The notes under the pieces were generated by a model. That model saw nothing but the letters and a program-made list of their open reading frames with translations, was not told where the DNA came from and did not search any database. 37,070 nucleotides of DNA from Acidobacteriota bacterium (GTDB lineage: Bacteria; Acidobacteriota; UBA4820; DSQY01): positions 1 through 37,070 of the forward strand of contig JAJYCJ010000022.1 of NCBI GenBank assembly GCA_021778515.1, read 5' to 3'. Each line of letters begins with the position of its first letter. The first letter of the stretch is position 1. Positions 23,168 to 31,776 of the stretch are shown one piece after another. The position numbers were made by a program, and so were the translations under genes.

Positions 23168-25747
23168 CTACCTGACGATCTTGGGAGTGAGGAAGATCAG
23201 GAGTTCGTCGTTCGTGCGGGTCTTCGTCCGGTTCTTGAAGAGCCAACCCAGGACCGGAATCCTCGAAAGGAAGGGAAGTCCGCTCTGCGAGATGCCTTCG
23301 TTGGTCACAAAGATGCCGCCGATGACCGCCGTGTGGCCGTCCTGGACCTTGAGCGTCGTCTTCGCTTCCTTCTTCAGGATGGGCGGGGGCTGACCGGGAG
23401 TCTGGTTTGCGAAATCCACCGAGTCGTTGGTGATGTCCACGGTCATGTTCACATTCCCATCCGCGCTGATCTGTGGGGTCACGTCCAGCTTCAAGGTCGC
23501 GTTCACGAACACCACCGACATGGCGGTCGTCGTTGCGATTTGGATCGGGATCTGCCGCCCCGATTCAATCGTGGCCTTCTCGTTATCCTGGGTCATGATC
23601 CTCGGCGTCGAAAGGATCCGGCCCCGTCCAGCATTTTCCATCGCGGCCAGCCGCACGTCAAGGAAGAAGGAGCCGGTTGTGTTGCCGAGCACAAGGTCGA
23701 TGAATCCGTTGGAAGCCGAGGGAGGCAGGGTAACGGCGAAATCGCCCGTGCCCGTGTACTGGCTGTTCCCCAGGGTCACGGGACTCGCCGTGTTCTTGCC
23801 GGCTGGACTGGAACCCGTGTTGGTCGTGATGTACTGCCCGTTCGCGTTGCGGCTCGTATACCAGTTGCCGCTCCAGGTGATCCCGAAGGACTGGGACCAG
23901 GTCACGTTGGTCTCCACGATCCTGGCCTCGATCAGCACCTGCGGCGTGGCCGTATCCAGCGAGTCGATGAGTTTGATCAGGCTGTCCTTGCGGGAGGGCA
24001 CCTCGCGGATGATCATGGTGTTGGTCCGCGGATCCACGATGATGCTGCCCCTCTCGCTCAGGAACTTGCTCACGATGGCCTCCATGTTGCCGGCCTTGGC
24101 GTAGGAGAGCCGCTTGGTGAAGGTCACGGGATCCTCAGCAAGAAGCTTCTCCTTCTGAATTCGCTGCTGTTCGGCGAACTTCCGCGCGATCTCGGAGGCG
24201 GGCGCCACCCAGATGACGTTGTTCTCGTAGATGTAGTCCAGGCCGTCGTTCTTGAGGATGATGTCCATGGCCTGGTCCCAAGGAACGTTGGTCAGGTCCA
24301 CGGTCACCTTCCCTTGGACCGCCGGACTCACCACGATGTTCATCTTGGAAAGGTCGTGGAAGACCCTCAGCACGTCCTTGATGTCGGCATCCTTCAGGCT
24401 GAGCGAGATGGGTTCACCCGTGTACTTCACGCCGCCCGAAGAGATGGTCTTTTCCTGAAAGCTCAGGGGGACTCCTCCAGCAACGAGGGTCTTGCCCTCG
24501 GTGGCCTTCTCCGTGGTATCCCGGGCCAGGAAGAGATCTTGATAGCCCTTGTACTCTTTGCTGGCGTTGGGCGAAATGGGGGAGAGGTCCACCTTGATCT
24601 TGTCCAGGCTTTCCGGGGACACCCGCTGTACCGCGTCCTTGGGCACGGTGCTCACGGGTACGGCCAGCGACTCCTTGGGGGCGGGGCTGGACGCGGAGTG
24701 GATGGCCTCGGGTGTGGCACCCTCGGCCCCCGCCTGCGGGACGGCCTCCTGCGAAGCGGGAGCAGGCGGCTGGACGGAGGGGGAACTCGTCGCCGGAGAT
24801 CCCAATTGGGGCGGGGCCTCCCGCGAAGCCATCTCCTTGGGCTGATTTTGCCCGAGGCGGACCACGACGACCTGCTGTCCCTGGCCCGACACATCCCACG
24901 GGTCCACGAACCGCTTCAGGTCGAGAACCACGCGGGTCACCGGAGGTTGGGCCGTCAGGAGCCCGACCCTCACGCGCTCGATGACGCCCGCACCGGAGAT
25001 CTGACGCGGGACGCTTCCGTGCGTCACACCCAGCATGTCCACGACGATGCGGTCCGGGTTCTTCATGCTGAAGAACTTGTACCGCGAGGCTCCGTCCGTC
25101 TGGATGTCCACGCTCCCGCCGTCCGCCGAAACCGAGATGCCCAGCAGCTTGCTGGCATCGGGCAGAGGGTCCTCCGTCTTCGAAGGTTGTGCAGCAGGAG
25201 CGGGGGTTTTTGCAGGCTCCGGTGCGGCCGCGGCCGCCTCGGGCGACTGCTGAATGGCCTTCGGTGCGGGACTGGCGGCGGGAGCGGGCGGAGACGCGGA
25301 GGTCTGCGCGGGTGCCGAGGAGGGCTCGGGAGCCTGCGCATCGTCCACCACTCTGACCAGGAGCTGGTTTCCTTCCGTCGTGACGATGCACTTGGCCAAG
25401 TAGGCCTTGTGAATCTCGAGCTTCGCGAGGGCCCGGCCTCGACCCCTGCTGATAGCCTCCACCTTCGCGCTCTCCACGCCGCCGGCGTTCACCTGGAGGA
25501 CCTTGGGGAGCTGGGACACGTCCACATCGGCCATGTCCACGACAAAGGTTTCGGGATCGTAGTCGTAGTAGGTGTAGTCAATGATCGGGTAGGCCCCCGT
25601 CACACCCACTACCACAGCCCCGCCCTGCTTCTTGCTGAAGAAGTCGTGAAGCACGTTGAGCGAGGCGGGGGAAGTCTCGACCGCCAGGACGGTCCATCCG
25701 GCCAGGAAGCCGAGAACCGTCATCCAAAGGGCAACTCGCTTACTCAT
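23168..25747 (-). CDS. pilQ: type IV pilus secretin PilQ
   Basis: 859 residues forming the outer-membrane secretin channel for the pilus. Order: signal peptide (1-22); AMIN-type domain 1 (about 28-125); an Ala/Pro linker; AMIN domain 2 (about 195-300, FFSMKNPDRIVVDMLGVTHG, which binds peptidoglycan); a long linker; STN/N0 domain (about 440-520, ISLSLKDADIKDVLRVFHDLS); secretin N1 (about 545-605, TNTMIIREVP); and the secretin core to the C-terminus (LSTPRIMTQDNEKATIESGRQIPIQ and GLPFLSRIPVLGWLFKN). It includes a PPP tract (GQPPPILKKE). ATG 25747 overlaps the pilP stop by ATGA. Confidence 0.97.
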   Translation of the reverse strand: MSKRVALWMTVLGFLAGWTVLAVETSPASLNVLHDFFSKKQGGAVVVGVTGAYPIIDYTYYDYDPETFVVDMADVDVSQLPKVLQVNAGGVESAKVEAISRGRGRALAKLEIHKAYLAKCIVTTEGNQLLVRVVDDAQAPEPSSAPAQTSASPPAPAASPAPKAIQQSPEAAAAAPEPAKTPAPAAQPSKTEDPLPDASKLLGISVSADGGSVDIQTDGASRYKFFSMKNPDRIVVDMLGVTHGSVPRQISGAGVIERVRVGLLTAQPPVTRVVLDLKRFVDPWDVSGQGQQVVVVRLGQNQPKEMASREAPPQLGSPATSSPSVQPPAPASQEAVPQAGAEGATPEAIHSASSPAPKESLAVPVSTVPKDAVQRVSPESLDKIKVDLSPISPNASKEYKGYQDLFLARDTTEKATEGKTLVAGGVPLSFQEKTISSGGVKYTGEPISLSLKDADIKDVLRVFHDLSKMNIVVSPAVQGKVTVDLTNVPWDQAMDIILKNDGLDYIYENNVIWVAPASEIARKFAEQQRIQKEKLLAEDPVTFTKRLSYAKAGNMEAIVSKFLSERGSIIVDPRTNTMIIREVPSRKDSLIKLIDSLDTATPQVLIEARIVETNVTWSQSFGITWSGNWYTSRNANGQYITTNTGSSPAGKNTASPVTLGNSQYTGTGDFAVTLPPSASNGFIDLVLGNTTGSFFLDVRLAAMENAGRGRILSTPRIMTQDNEKATIESGRQIPIQIATTTAMSVVFVNATLKLDVTPQISADGNVNMTVDITNDSVDFANQTPGQPPPILKKEAKTTLKVQDGHTAVIGGIFVTNEGISQSGLPFLSRIPVLGWLFKNRTKTRTNDELLIFLTPKIVR

Positions 25748-26304
25748 TGTCCCTCCCCTTCTTGGCTCCGGATCTTGAGGACCAGGTTACGGAAAGGCTT
25801 GATGGCGGTCGGATCGTTGAGTTCCTGCTGAATGGTGATCTCACCCGACGCAAAGGAGATGTCCAGCACGACGCCGTCCGCAAAATGTTCGCCGACGGTG
25901 GCCTTGTAGGGCTTGCCGTCGGGACCCTGGAACCAGGCCACCGTACCCTGGGGGGTCTTGATGATCGCTTCCAGGTTGCAGGCCTCGACGGTGAAGCGAG
26001 CCAGACCCGTCTGCCCCGGCCTCACCTTCACATCCGATCCTTGGGCTCCTGTGCCCCTCACCAAGGGGGTGAAGGGATCCCGGTCGTTCATGTGCCGGTA
26101 CAGGCTCTCTCCTCCAAGGAGATAGTTGTCGGCTATCCCCCGCTCCGTGGGGGCCTTCGCGGCTTCGGCGGGGCTGGAAGCCTGGGCCGGCGCAACGGTG
26201 GCGTGGACCTTGTTGAGGGTCTTCACCACATCCTGGGCACCCAGCTCGGTGAATGCGCCCGCGGCCAGCAGCGCGCACCCGGCCAGAATCAGCAGCCGTC
26301 TCAT
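25744..26304 (-). CDS. pilP: type IV pilus assembly protein PilP
   Basis: 186 residues. A signal sequence (1-23) is followed by an unstructured stretch and the PilP core (LEAIIKTPQGTVAWFQGPDGKPYKATVGEHFADGVVLDISFASGEITIQQE), the beta-sandwich that bridges the PilN-PilO inner-membrane complex to PilQ. A cysteine at residue 10 (ILAGC) is too early for a normal lipobox, so lipidation is uncertain here. Coupled by ATGA to both pilO and pilQ. Confidence 0.93.
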   Translation of the reverse strand: MRRLLILAGCALLAAGAFTELGAQDVVKTLNKVHATVAPAQASSPAEAAKAPTERGIADNYLLGGESLYRHMNDRDPFTPLVRGTGAQGSDVKVRPGQTGLARFTVEACNLEAIIKTPQGTVAWFQGPDGKPYKATVGEHFADGVVLDISFASGEITIQQELNDPTAIKPFRNLVLKIRSQEGEGQ

Positions 26305-26879
26305 GGCTTCTTCTCCAACGCGCTAAAAGCTTCGGGATTCTGCATATACACCAGGGAATTAAACTGCGCCGAAATGGTCTCCCCCGGCTTGGAGGAGGCG
26401 GACATGGACAGATTGGTGATGTTCACGATCCGTCTCATGTGGGCGATCTTGTCGAAGAACATGGCCAGATCGTGGTACCCGCCGCCCACCTGCATCCCGT
26501 ACGCCTGCTCGGAGTAGAGATCCTTCTTCTGAATAGGCTGTGGGCTGATCCGGTAGATATCCAGGTTCTGCTCCCTGGCGAAGGTCTGGAAAACGCGCAG
26601 GAGCTGGCCCGTCTCGGGGTCCGTCGGGATGATGGACTTCAGGACCTCGAGGTCCCTTCGGATCAGGTCGATCTGACGGTTCAGCTCGTCCACCCGCTTT
26701 TGCGCCTCCCGCCCCTGCCGGATCTTCGCATCCAGTTCATCGACCTGGCGAAGGCGGCTCTGCATGGTGTCCCGCTGCCCGGACAGAAACCCGTACCACG
26801 CGGCGCCGAATATCAATGCGCAGACGAGGAGGACCACCACGAACTGACCCCACTTGGGCAACCTGGTAAATTGATCCAT
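26301..26879 (-). CDS. pilO: type IV pilus assembly protein PilO
   Basis: 192 residues: a short cytoplasmic start (MDQFTRLPKW), one membrane helix (about 11-32), a periplasmic coiled coil (about 35-85, QSRLRQVDELDAKIRQGREAQKRVDEL) and a ferredoxin-like domain (LLRVFQTFAREQNLDIY to the end). The motif QVGGGYHDLAMFFDKIAHMRRIVNI is typical. It heterodimerises with PilN. It starts 9 bp after the pilN stop and overlaps pilP by ATGA. Confidence 0.93.
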   Translation of the reverse strand: MDQFTRLPKWGQFVVVLLVCALIFGAAWYGFLSGQRDTMQSRLRQVDELDAKIRQGREAQKRVDELNRQIDLIRRDLEVLKSIIPTDPETGQLLRVFQTFAREQNLDIYRISPQPIQKKDLYSEQAYGMQVGGGYHDLAMFFDKIAHMRRIVNITNLSMSASSKPGETISAQFNSLVYMQNPEAFSALEKKP

Positions 26880-26888
26880 GGCCCCCTC

Positions 26889-27563
26889 CTACTCCATTCC
26901 AGACGCTGAGGACTGGGCGGGCTTCCTTCGCGGTGGGGGTGCCGGCGCGGCGGCCGGCGCGACCGGCTTCGGCGCCGAGGCCGCGTAGGTGCAGGAAATA
27001 CGGAAGCTGTATACGTCTTCGCTGCTGCTTCCCACCTGGGCCACGTCTCCAAGCTGGACGCCGGTGAAGTCCGCGGCGGCCACAAGATTATCGTACAGCA
27101 TGGAAATGGTCTTAATCCCCTTGGCGCGCCCGTCAATGGAGATCTGGCCGCTCGGCCCCTGAGTGACCGAAACGTACCAGGCACCGTCCGGCAGGACCTC
27201 GACCAGCTTGTTCATGAGCTTGACGGGAACGCTCTGCTGGTCCTTCAGCTGCTTGATCTGGTCCACCTTGGCGGTGTATTCCTGCTTCTTCTTCTCCAGC
27301 TCCGCCACCTTCTCCCGGGCACCCTCGTACTTCTTCAGCTCCTCCTGTTGCTGGCTGATCTGAAGCGCAAGGCTCCGATTCTTGGTGACCAGCCAAGCCC
27401 CATACCCCAGAGTGACCACCACGGTGAGAAGAACAAGGGTCACCCAGATACCCCAGGGAGGCCCGCCTTCCGCCGGCGCGGCGGGGCCGGTTACCACCTT
27501 CGGCCCGCCTCCCGCTGCCCGCTTGCCGCCCCGCCCTTCCCTGAGCAGATTGATCCGGATCAT
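26889..27563 (-). CDS. pilN: type IV pilus assembly protein PilN
   Basis: 224 residues. The N-terminus MIRINLLRE is the cytoplasmic INLLP-type motif that inserts into PilM. One membrane helix (about 38-58) follows, then a coiled coil (LQISQQQEELKKYEGAREKVAELEKKK) and a periplasmic ferredoxin-like domain (LVEVLPDGAWYVSVTQGPSGQISIDGRAK). The C-terminus is a Pro/Ala-rich tail containing PPP (APAPPPRRKP). The start abuts the pilM stop with no gap. Confidence 0.94.
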   Translation of the reverse strand: MIRINLLREGRGGKRAAGGGPKVVTGPAAPAEGGPPWGIWVTLVLLTVVVTLGYGAWLVTKNRSLALQISQQQEELKKYEGAREKVAELEKKKQEYTAKVDQIKQLKDQQSVPVKLMNKLVEVLPDGAWYVSVTQGPSGQISIDGRAKGIKTISMLYDNLVAAADFTGVQLGDVAQVGSSSEDVYSFRISCTYAASAPKPVAPAAAPAPPPRRKPAQSSASGME

Positions 27564-28622
27564 CTAGTCCCCCATCTTGCGTAAGGCGAGACCCACAGCT
27601 ACGGCAAAGTGCGGGGCCAGCCGATTGATGGTATCTAGAGGAAGATTCCGCTCATCCACCGTGACGTTCTGGAAGGGGTTCATGATCTCCACGGGTACAC
27701 CAAAGAACTGGCTGATGTACCGGTCGAGATTGGCCACCTGGCTACCCCCGCCCGAGAGCATGATCTTGTGGATGGCGTTCTCGTTCGTGGTCACCCGGAA
27801 GAAGTCCAGCGTCTTCTTGAGTTCGGCTCCGAACTCTTCGGTCACGGCGTTCAGGATGGGGGCGGCCTGCTCCTGCCGCACTCCGTCCACCGCCGTTCCC
27901 CGCTTGATGGACTCGGCCTGCTCATACGTGAGGTTCATCTCGCGCTGGAGGGAGTCGGTGTAGTTGTTCCCAGCGGCTTGGATGTCACGCCAGAAGAGGG
28001 GGCTACCCCCCTTGAGGACGCAGATGTTCGTGGTGCCCGCGCCGACGTTGACCAGCGCGGTGATTTCCCCCGAGGAGATGGGATAGTTGATTTCGTACGC
28101 ATTCTGAGCACAGAAAACGTCCAAATCCAAGGCCGAGACGTTAAGGCCGGCCTGCCCGAGCAAGGAGGCGTACTCGGTCAGCAGGTCCCGCTTCACCGCC
28201 ACGAGGAGCACCGTAATATTTCCCCCGGCACCCTCGCTTTCGAGGATCTGATGGTCGATCTTGACCTCCTCGATGTCGAAGGGGATGTACTGCCCAGCCT
28301 CCCATTGAATGGCCTCGGCCAGCTCGGCTTCGCTCATCTGCATCATGGAGATCCGCTTGATAATGACGGAGTTGCCGTCCACGGCCGTGGCCACGTTGGT
28401 GTTCTTGATGTTGTTCTCTCGGATCAGCTTCGTGATGGCGTCGATCACCGCCCCCGTGTCCATGATGGTTCCGCCCACGATGGCCTCGGCTGGGAGGGGC
28501 TCAATTCCGAAGGAGAGGAGCTGGTACCCTTTGCCTTTGCCCAGATCTTTGAGCTCGACCATCTTCACGGCGGAGGAGCCAATATCCAGACCCAATAGGT
28601 TTTTGCTCTTTCCGAAGAACAC
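27564..28622 (-). CDS. pilM: type IV pilus assembly protein PilM
   Basis: 352 residues, an FtsA/actin-like ATPase-fold cytoplasmic protein that nucleates the PilMNOP alignment complex. Landmarks: GLDIGSSAVKMVEL as phosphate loop 1 (about residues 11-24), EAIQWEAGQYIPFDIEEVKIDHQI (about 105), TALVNVGAGTTNICVL as phosphate 2 (about 195) and IMLSGGGSQVANLDRYIS as the adenosine motif (about 295). The start is GTG with AAGGGGA upstream; no in-frame ATG fits better. It heads a nine-gene minus-strand operon that ends at efp. Confidence 0.95.
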   Translation of the reverse strand: MFFGKSKNLLGLDIGSSAVKMVELKDLGKGKGYQLLSFGIEPLPAEAIVGGTIMDTGAVIDAITKLIRENNIKNTNVATAVDGNSVIIKRISMMQMSEAELAEAIQWEAGQYIPFDIEEVKIDHQILESEGAGGNITVLLVAVKRDLLTEYASLLGQAGLNVSALDLDVFCAQNAYEINYPISSGEITALVNVGAGTTNICVLKGGSPLFWRDIQAAGNNYTDSLQREMNLTYEQAESIKRGTAVDGVRQEQAAPILNAVTEEFGAELKKTLDFFRVTTNENAIHKIMLSGGGSQVANLDRYISQFFGVPVEIMNPFQNVTVDERNLPLDTINRLAPHFAVAVGLALRKMGD

Positions 28623-28677
28623 CTTCGATTCCCCTTCTCAAAGCGTCTTAACGGCCCCAAACTTAATGCTCCACTTT

Positions 28678-28706
28678 AACATATCGAATGCGAAGCTGAA
28701 AGTCAA
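28678..28706 (-). promoter_or_regulatory. sigma70-type promoter of the pilM operon
   Basis: On the minus strand TTGACT (28706-28701) and TATGTT (28683-28678) are 17 bp apart. Predicted start is near 28671, about 49 nt before the pilM GTG. It is divergent from the dnaB promoter. Confidence 0.65.
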
Positions 28707-28762
28707 GTGCAAAAACGGGGGTGCCCCTGCCCCTTTCTCCCCAGACACGGTGCAATTGTAAT

Positions 28763-28962
28763 AGCAGGGCGGAACCGATGCAAATACCCGGCGGCCCGAA
28801 TGCGCAGGCCGGGGGCAACCCCCGAAGCCCTCGCCCCCGCCGAGGGCCCCCCGCACCACCGCAAGGGAGGCGAAGCCCTCGTCTCGGGCGGTGACCTCGC
28901 CACGATCCGACCGCCCCAAAGGCCGAATGCGGAGCCCCCGCCGGAGTCGGCTCCGCCGGGGG
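28763..28962. repeat. hairpin-rich GC intergenic DNA between pilM and dnaB
   Basis: There is no convincing gene in 28707-29000. The strongest stem pairs 28935-28946 with 28951-28962 around TCGG with a single mismatch. Smaller ones include CCGGGGGcaaCCCCCG and CCCTCG/CGAGGG in 28811-28850. The 12-mer GCGAAGCCCTCG near 28870 is nearly repeated as CCGAAGCCCTCG near 28820. These look like remnants of dispersed intergenic repeats, but no second full copy is in the window. Confidence 0.4.
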
Positions 28963-29000
28963 GCAGGATCCCGCCCGGACGTGGAGCCTCCTCGAAGCGC

Positions 29001-29029
29001 TTGTCATGGCGCGGCGGGGGTGGTAGTGT
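29001..29029 (+). promoter_or_regulatory. sigma70-type promoter of dnaB
   Basis: TTGTCA (29001-29006) and TAGTGT (29024-29029) are 17 bp apart. Predicted start is near 29036, about 37 nt ahead of the TTG start. Confidence 0.5.
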
Positions 29030-29072
29030 ACAAGGCTGTTCCGCACTCTTGCGGTTCCCCGGGAGACCTGCG

Positions 29073-30476
29073 TTGGCTCAAGAACCCGCTGGCCGAGAAT
29101 CCGGCGCCCATCCCCGCATCGATGAAATCCTGAGCCAGCAGAGCCTGCCGGCCAACCTGGAGGCCGAAAAGGCGCTTCTGGGGGCTATTCTCATGAACAA
29201 CGACCTCTTCGAGGAGGTCCACGAGGAGCTGTCGGCCTCTGACTTTGCCTTCCCACCTCACCGTCGCATCTACGGCTCCTTCATGGACTTGCGCGACCAG
29301 AACCAACCCCTCGACCTGGTGACCGTCACGGAATGGCTTCACCGCCGGGGCGAGCTGGAAGCCGTCGGAGGGGCGGAGTTCGTGGCGGAGCTCCTCTCGG
29401 GAATTCCCAAGCTCACCTCGGCCCTCAGCTACGCGAAGATCCTCAAGGACCGGTCCCTGCTCCGGCAGCTCATCCAGCGCTCCAGCAAGATCATCATGGA
29501 GGCCTACTCCTCCTCCGACGAGCCCGAGAACATCCTCGCCCAGGCCGAGCAGTCCATCCTGGAGGTGGGCGACCAGACCCTGCGATCCACCCTTCGAAGC
29601 ATGAAAGAACTGAACCCAATCGCCGCGGAGATGCTGGAAAAACTCATGCAGCGGGGGGAGCACGTCACGGGGGTGCCCACCAACTTCCGTGCCCTGGACG
29701 GTTATACCTCGGGCCTCCAGAGTTCCGACTTCATCATCCTCGCCGCCCGTCCCTCCGTCGGGAAGACCGCCTTCGCCCTCCAGCTGGCCCTGAGCGCAGC
29801 TAAGCAGGGCCGATCGGTGGCGGTCTTCAGCCTCGAAATGAGCGCCGAGCAGCTCTTCTTCCGCCTCCTGTCCATGGAAAGCAGAGTCGACCTCCACCAG
29901 ATCCGAACGGGGCGGATTCCCCGCCCCAGGAGGGCCGATGTGGTCCTGAAGATGGACTATCTGGCCACCCTCCCCATTTTCATCGACGACAGTCCCCTCC
30001 TGACCTCCCTCGACATCGCGGCCAAGCTCCGCAGGCTCAGGACGAAGAACCGCCTGGACCTGGTCATCATCGACTACCTGCAGCTCATGCGGACCGTGGG
30101 TCGGTTCGAGAACCGCAACCAGGAGGTGGCCTCCATTTCTCGGAACATGAAGGCCCTGGCCAAGGACATGCGGGTTCCCGTTCTGGCGCTGTCCCAGCTC
30201 TCCCGGGCCTCCGAAAAGCGGGGAGAGGGCAAGGAGCCGCTGCTCTCGGATCTCCGCGATTCCGGCTCCCTCGAACAGGACGCGGACCTGGTGCTCTTCC
30301 TCCACCGCAACACGGCGGCCCGCGATGGCGACCCGGAGGCCCGCGCCCGCGCCAAGCTGATCATCGCCAAACAGCGGAACGGCCCCACCGGCATCGTGGA
30401 CCTCACCTTCCTCGAGCATATTGCCGGCTTCGGCGACTCCTACCAAGGCAGCGCCGAAGGCGAACCTCCCCAGTGA
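29073..30476 (+). CDS. dnaB: replicative DNA helicase DnaB
   Basis: A 467-residue hexameric helicase that unwinds DNA at the replication fork. The N-terminal domain begins at LPANLEAEKALLGAILMNNDLFEEV. The RecA-like domain has Walker A in AARPSVGKTAFAL (about residue 226), FSLEMSAEQLFFRLLS, Walker B in LDLVIIDYLQLM (about 327), ALSQLSRASEKR and LRDSGSLEQDADLVLFLHR. No intein is present. I choose TTG 29073 (GGGAG 7 nt upstream) because it gives the usual length; the frame remains open farther upstream only because of high G+C. The stop overlaps a small ORF (TGATG). Confidence 0.95.
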   Translation: MAQEPAGRESGAHPRIDEILSQQSLPANLEAEKALLGAILMNNDLFEEVHEELSASDFAFPPHRRIYGSFMDLRDQNQPLDLVTVTEWLHRRGELEAVGGAEFVAELLSGIPKLTSALSYAKILKDRSLLRQLIQRSSKIIMEAYSSSDEPENILAQAEQSILEVGDQTLRSTLRSMKELNPIAAEMLEKLMQRGEHVTGVPTNFRALDGYTSGLQSSDFIILAARPSVGKTAFALQLALSAAKQGRSVAVFSLEMSAEQLFFRLLSMESRVDLHQIRTGRIPRPRRADVVLKMDYLATLPIFIDDSPLLTSLDIAAKLRRLRTKNRLDLVIIDYLQLMRTVGRFENRNQEVASISRNMKALAKDMRVPVLALSQLSRASEKRGEGKEPLLSDLRDSGSLEQDADLVLFLHRNTAARDGDPEARARAKLIIAKQRNGPTGIVDLTFLEHIAGFGDSYQGSAEGEPPQ

Positions 30477-30598
30477 TGGAACCCCACCTATCAGGACCAG
30501 CCGCCGTGTCCTCCCTGGCGAAATCCGAAAACCCAAAATTGCTCGGCAGACCCCTCACCCCGGAAGCCCATCCGGCCATGGAGCTATCGACCCCATGA
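30476..30598 (+). CDS. 40-residue small ORF bridging dnaB and alr
   Basis: An ATG overlapping the dnaB stop (TGATG, 30474-30478) opens 40 codons that end with TGA at 30596-30598, overlapping the alr ATG (ATGA). It fills the 118-bp gap exactly. The peptide begins MEPHLSGPAAVSSLAKSENP and ends AMELSTP. It has no membrane segment or known motif. Third codon positions are less G+C-rich than in neighbouring genes, so it may serve to carry ribosomes from dnaB to alr rather than make a functional protein, or be coincidence. Confidence 0.35.
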   Translation: MEPHLSGPAAVSSLAKSENPKLLGRPLTPEAHPAMELSTP

Positions 30599-31776
30599 GA
30601 CAATCCGGCCGTCCCGTAGCAACCTTCTCGCACCGCCCCACCCTCCTGACGGTGGATCTGGATGCAATCGTCGGAAACGCCCGCCTCCTTACCGCCCGGG
30701 CCCAGGGTCGCCCCCTGCTGGCCGTGGTAAAGGCCAACGCATACGGAATGGGTGCCCTGCCGGTGGCCCGCGCCCTCACTGAAGCCGGACTGGCACCGTG
30801 GCTCGGAGTGGCCCTGGTGGAAGAGGCCGTTCACCTGAGGCGTCACGGGATATCCGCGCCGATTCTCCTGCTCGGCCCGGCAGGATTGGAGCAGGTGCCG
30901 GCCATTCTGGAGCACGGCATCACGCCGGCGCTCTATTCCCTCGGCTTCCTGGGGGCCTTGCAGGCCGATGCCCAGAGCCGGGGTGTCCGGGCGGAGGCGC
31001 ACCTCAAAGTGGACTCCGGCATGGGCCGCCTCGGCTTCAGGCCCGAGGAGCTCCCGGCACTGCTCGCCGCCCTGGCATCGAGCCCAAACGTAGTCGTCAC
31101 GGGACTTTTCTCCAACCTCGCCAGCGCCGATGACCCCGAGGCCCAGCAGAACCGGTGGCAGCTCGATCGCTTCCTGCAGATCCTCGAGCAGCTGCGAGGA
31201 GCGGGCATCGACCCCCGGTGGGTGGATCTGGCCAACTCCTCGGCCATCCTCGCCCATCCCGCCACCCACCTCTCCCTCTGCCGGCCCGGCCTCAGCCTCT
31301 ACGGGATGAGGCCCTCGTCAGCACTGCCCGATATCGGCCTGCGCCCCGCCGTCGCCTTCAGGTCCGTCCTGGCTCAGGTCAAGAGGATGCCCGCCGGCGC
31401 TCCGGTGGGTTACGGAGCCACCTACCTGTGCCGGGAGGGGCAGCGGATCGGCATCCTCCCCGTGGGCTATGCGGACGGCCTCCCGCGCTGCCTTCAGGGT
31501 GAGGGCTACGTCTTGGCGAACGGCGCCCGCTGCCCCATCGTGGGACGGATCAGTATGGACCTGACGGCAGTGGACCTGGACTCGGCCGGCGACTTGAGCG
31601 AGGGGACTGAGGTGACTCTCTGGGGCCAAGAGGGCGCCGAGAGCCTTGGCCCGTGGGACTGGGCACGCTGGGCCAAGACCATTCCCTACGAGATCATGAC
31701 GGGAATCGGGTGCCGGGTGGCTCGCCGTTATCGGTTTCTGGGTCAGGCTTGGACCGAGGAGCCCCTTCCAGCATAG
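30595..31776 (+). CDS. alr: alanine racemase
   Basis: A 393-residue PLP enzyme converting L- to D-alanine for peptidoglycan. The PLP lysine lies in LLAVVKANAYGMGA (about residues 41-54). AHLKVDSGMGRLGF, LCRPGLSLYGMRP, the GYGATYLC segment with PVGYADGLPR, and VGRISMDLTAVDL follow as in the family. ATG 30595 has GGAG 11 nt upstream; no better upstream in-frame start is seen. The last 83 bp are also covered antisense by the CPBP gene. Confidence 0.93.
   Translation: MRQSGRPVATFSHRPTLLTVDLDAIVGNARLLTARAQGRPLLAVVKANAYGMGALPVARALTEAGLAPWLGVALVEEAVHLRRHGISAPILLLGPAGLEQVPAILEHGITPALYSLGFLGALQADAQSRGVRAEAHLKVDSGMGRLGFRPEELPALLAALASSPNVVVTGLFSNLASADDPEAQQNRWQLDRFLQILEQLRGAGIDPRWVDLANSSAILAHPATHLSLCRPGLSLYGMRPSSALPDIGLRPAVAFRSVLAQVKRMPAGAPVGYGATYLCREGQRIGILPVGYADGLPRCLQGEGYVLANGARCPIVGRISMDLTAVDLDSAGDLSEGTEVTLWGQEGAESLGPWDWARWAKTIPYEIMTGIGCRVARRYRFLGQAWTEEPLPA

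Noticed and set aside
23003-25831. 942-codon open frame antisense to pilQ
   Set aside because: The opposite strand carries a complete secretin with all domains; the antisense translation is His/Gly/Arg-rich with no known fold.
28707-29072. 122-codon N-terminal extension of dnaB
   Set aside because: The frame is open but non-homologous, includes hairpin-rich intergenic DNA and the dnaB promoter, and would give a protein far longer than usual DnaB.
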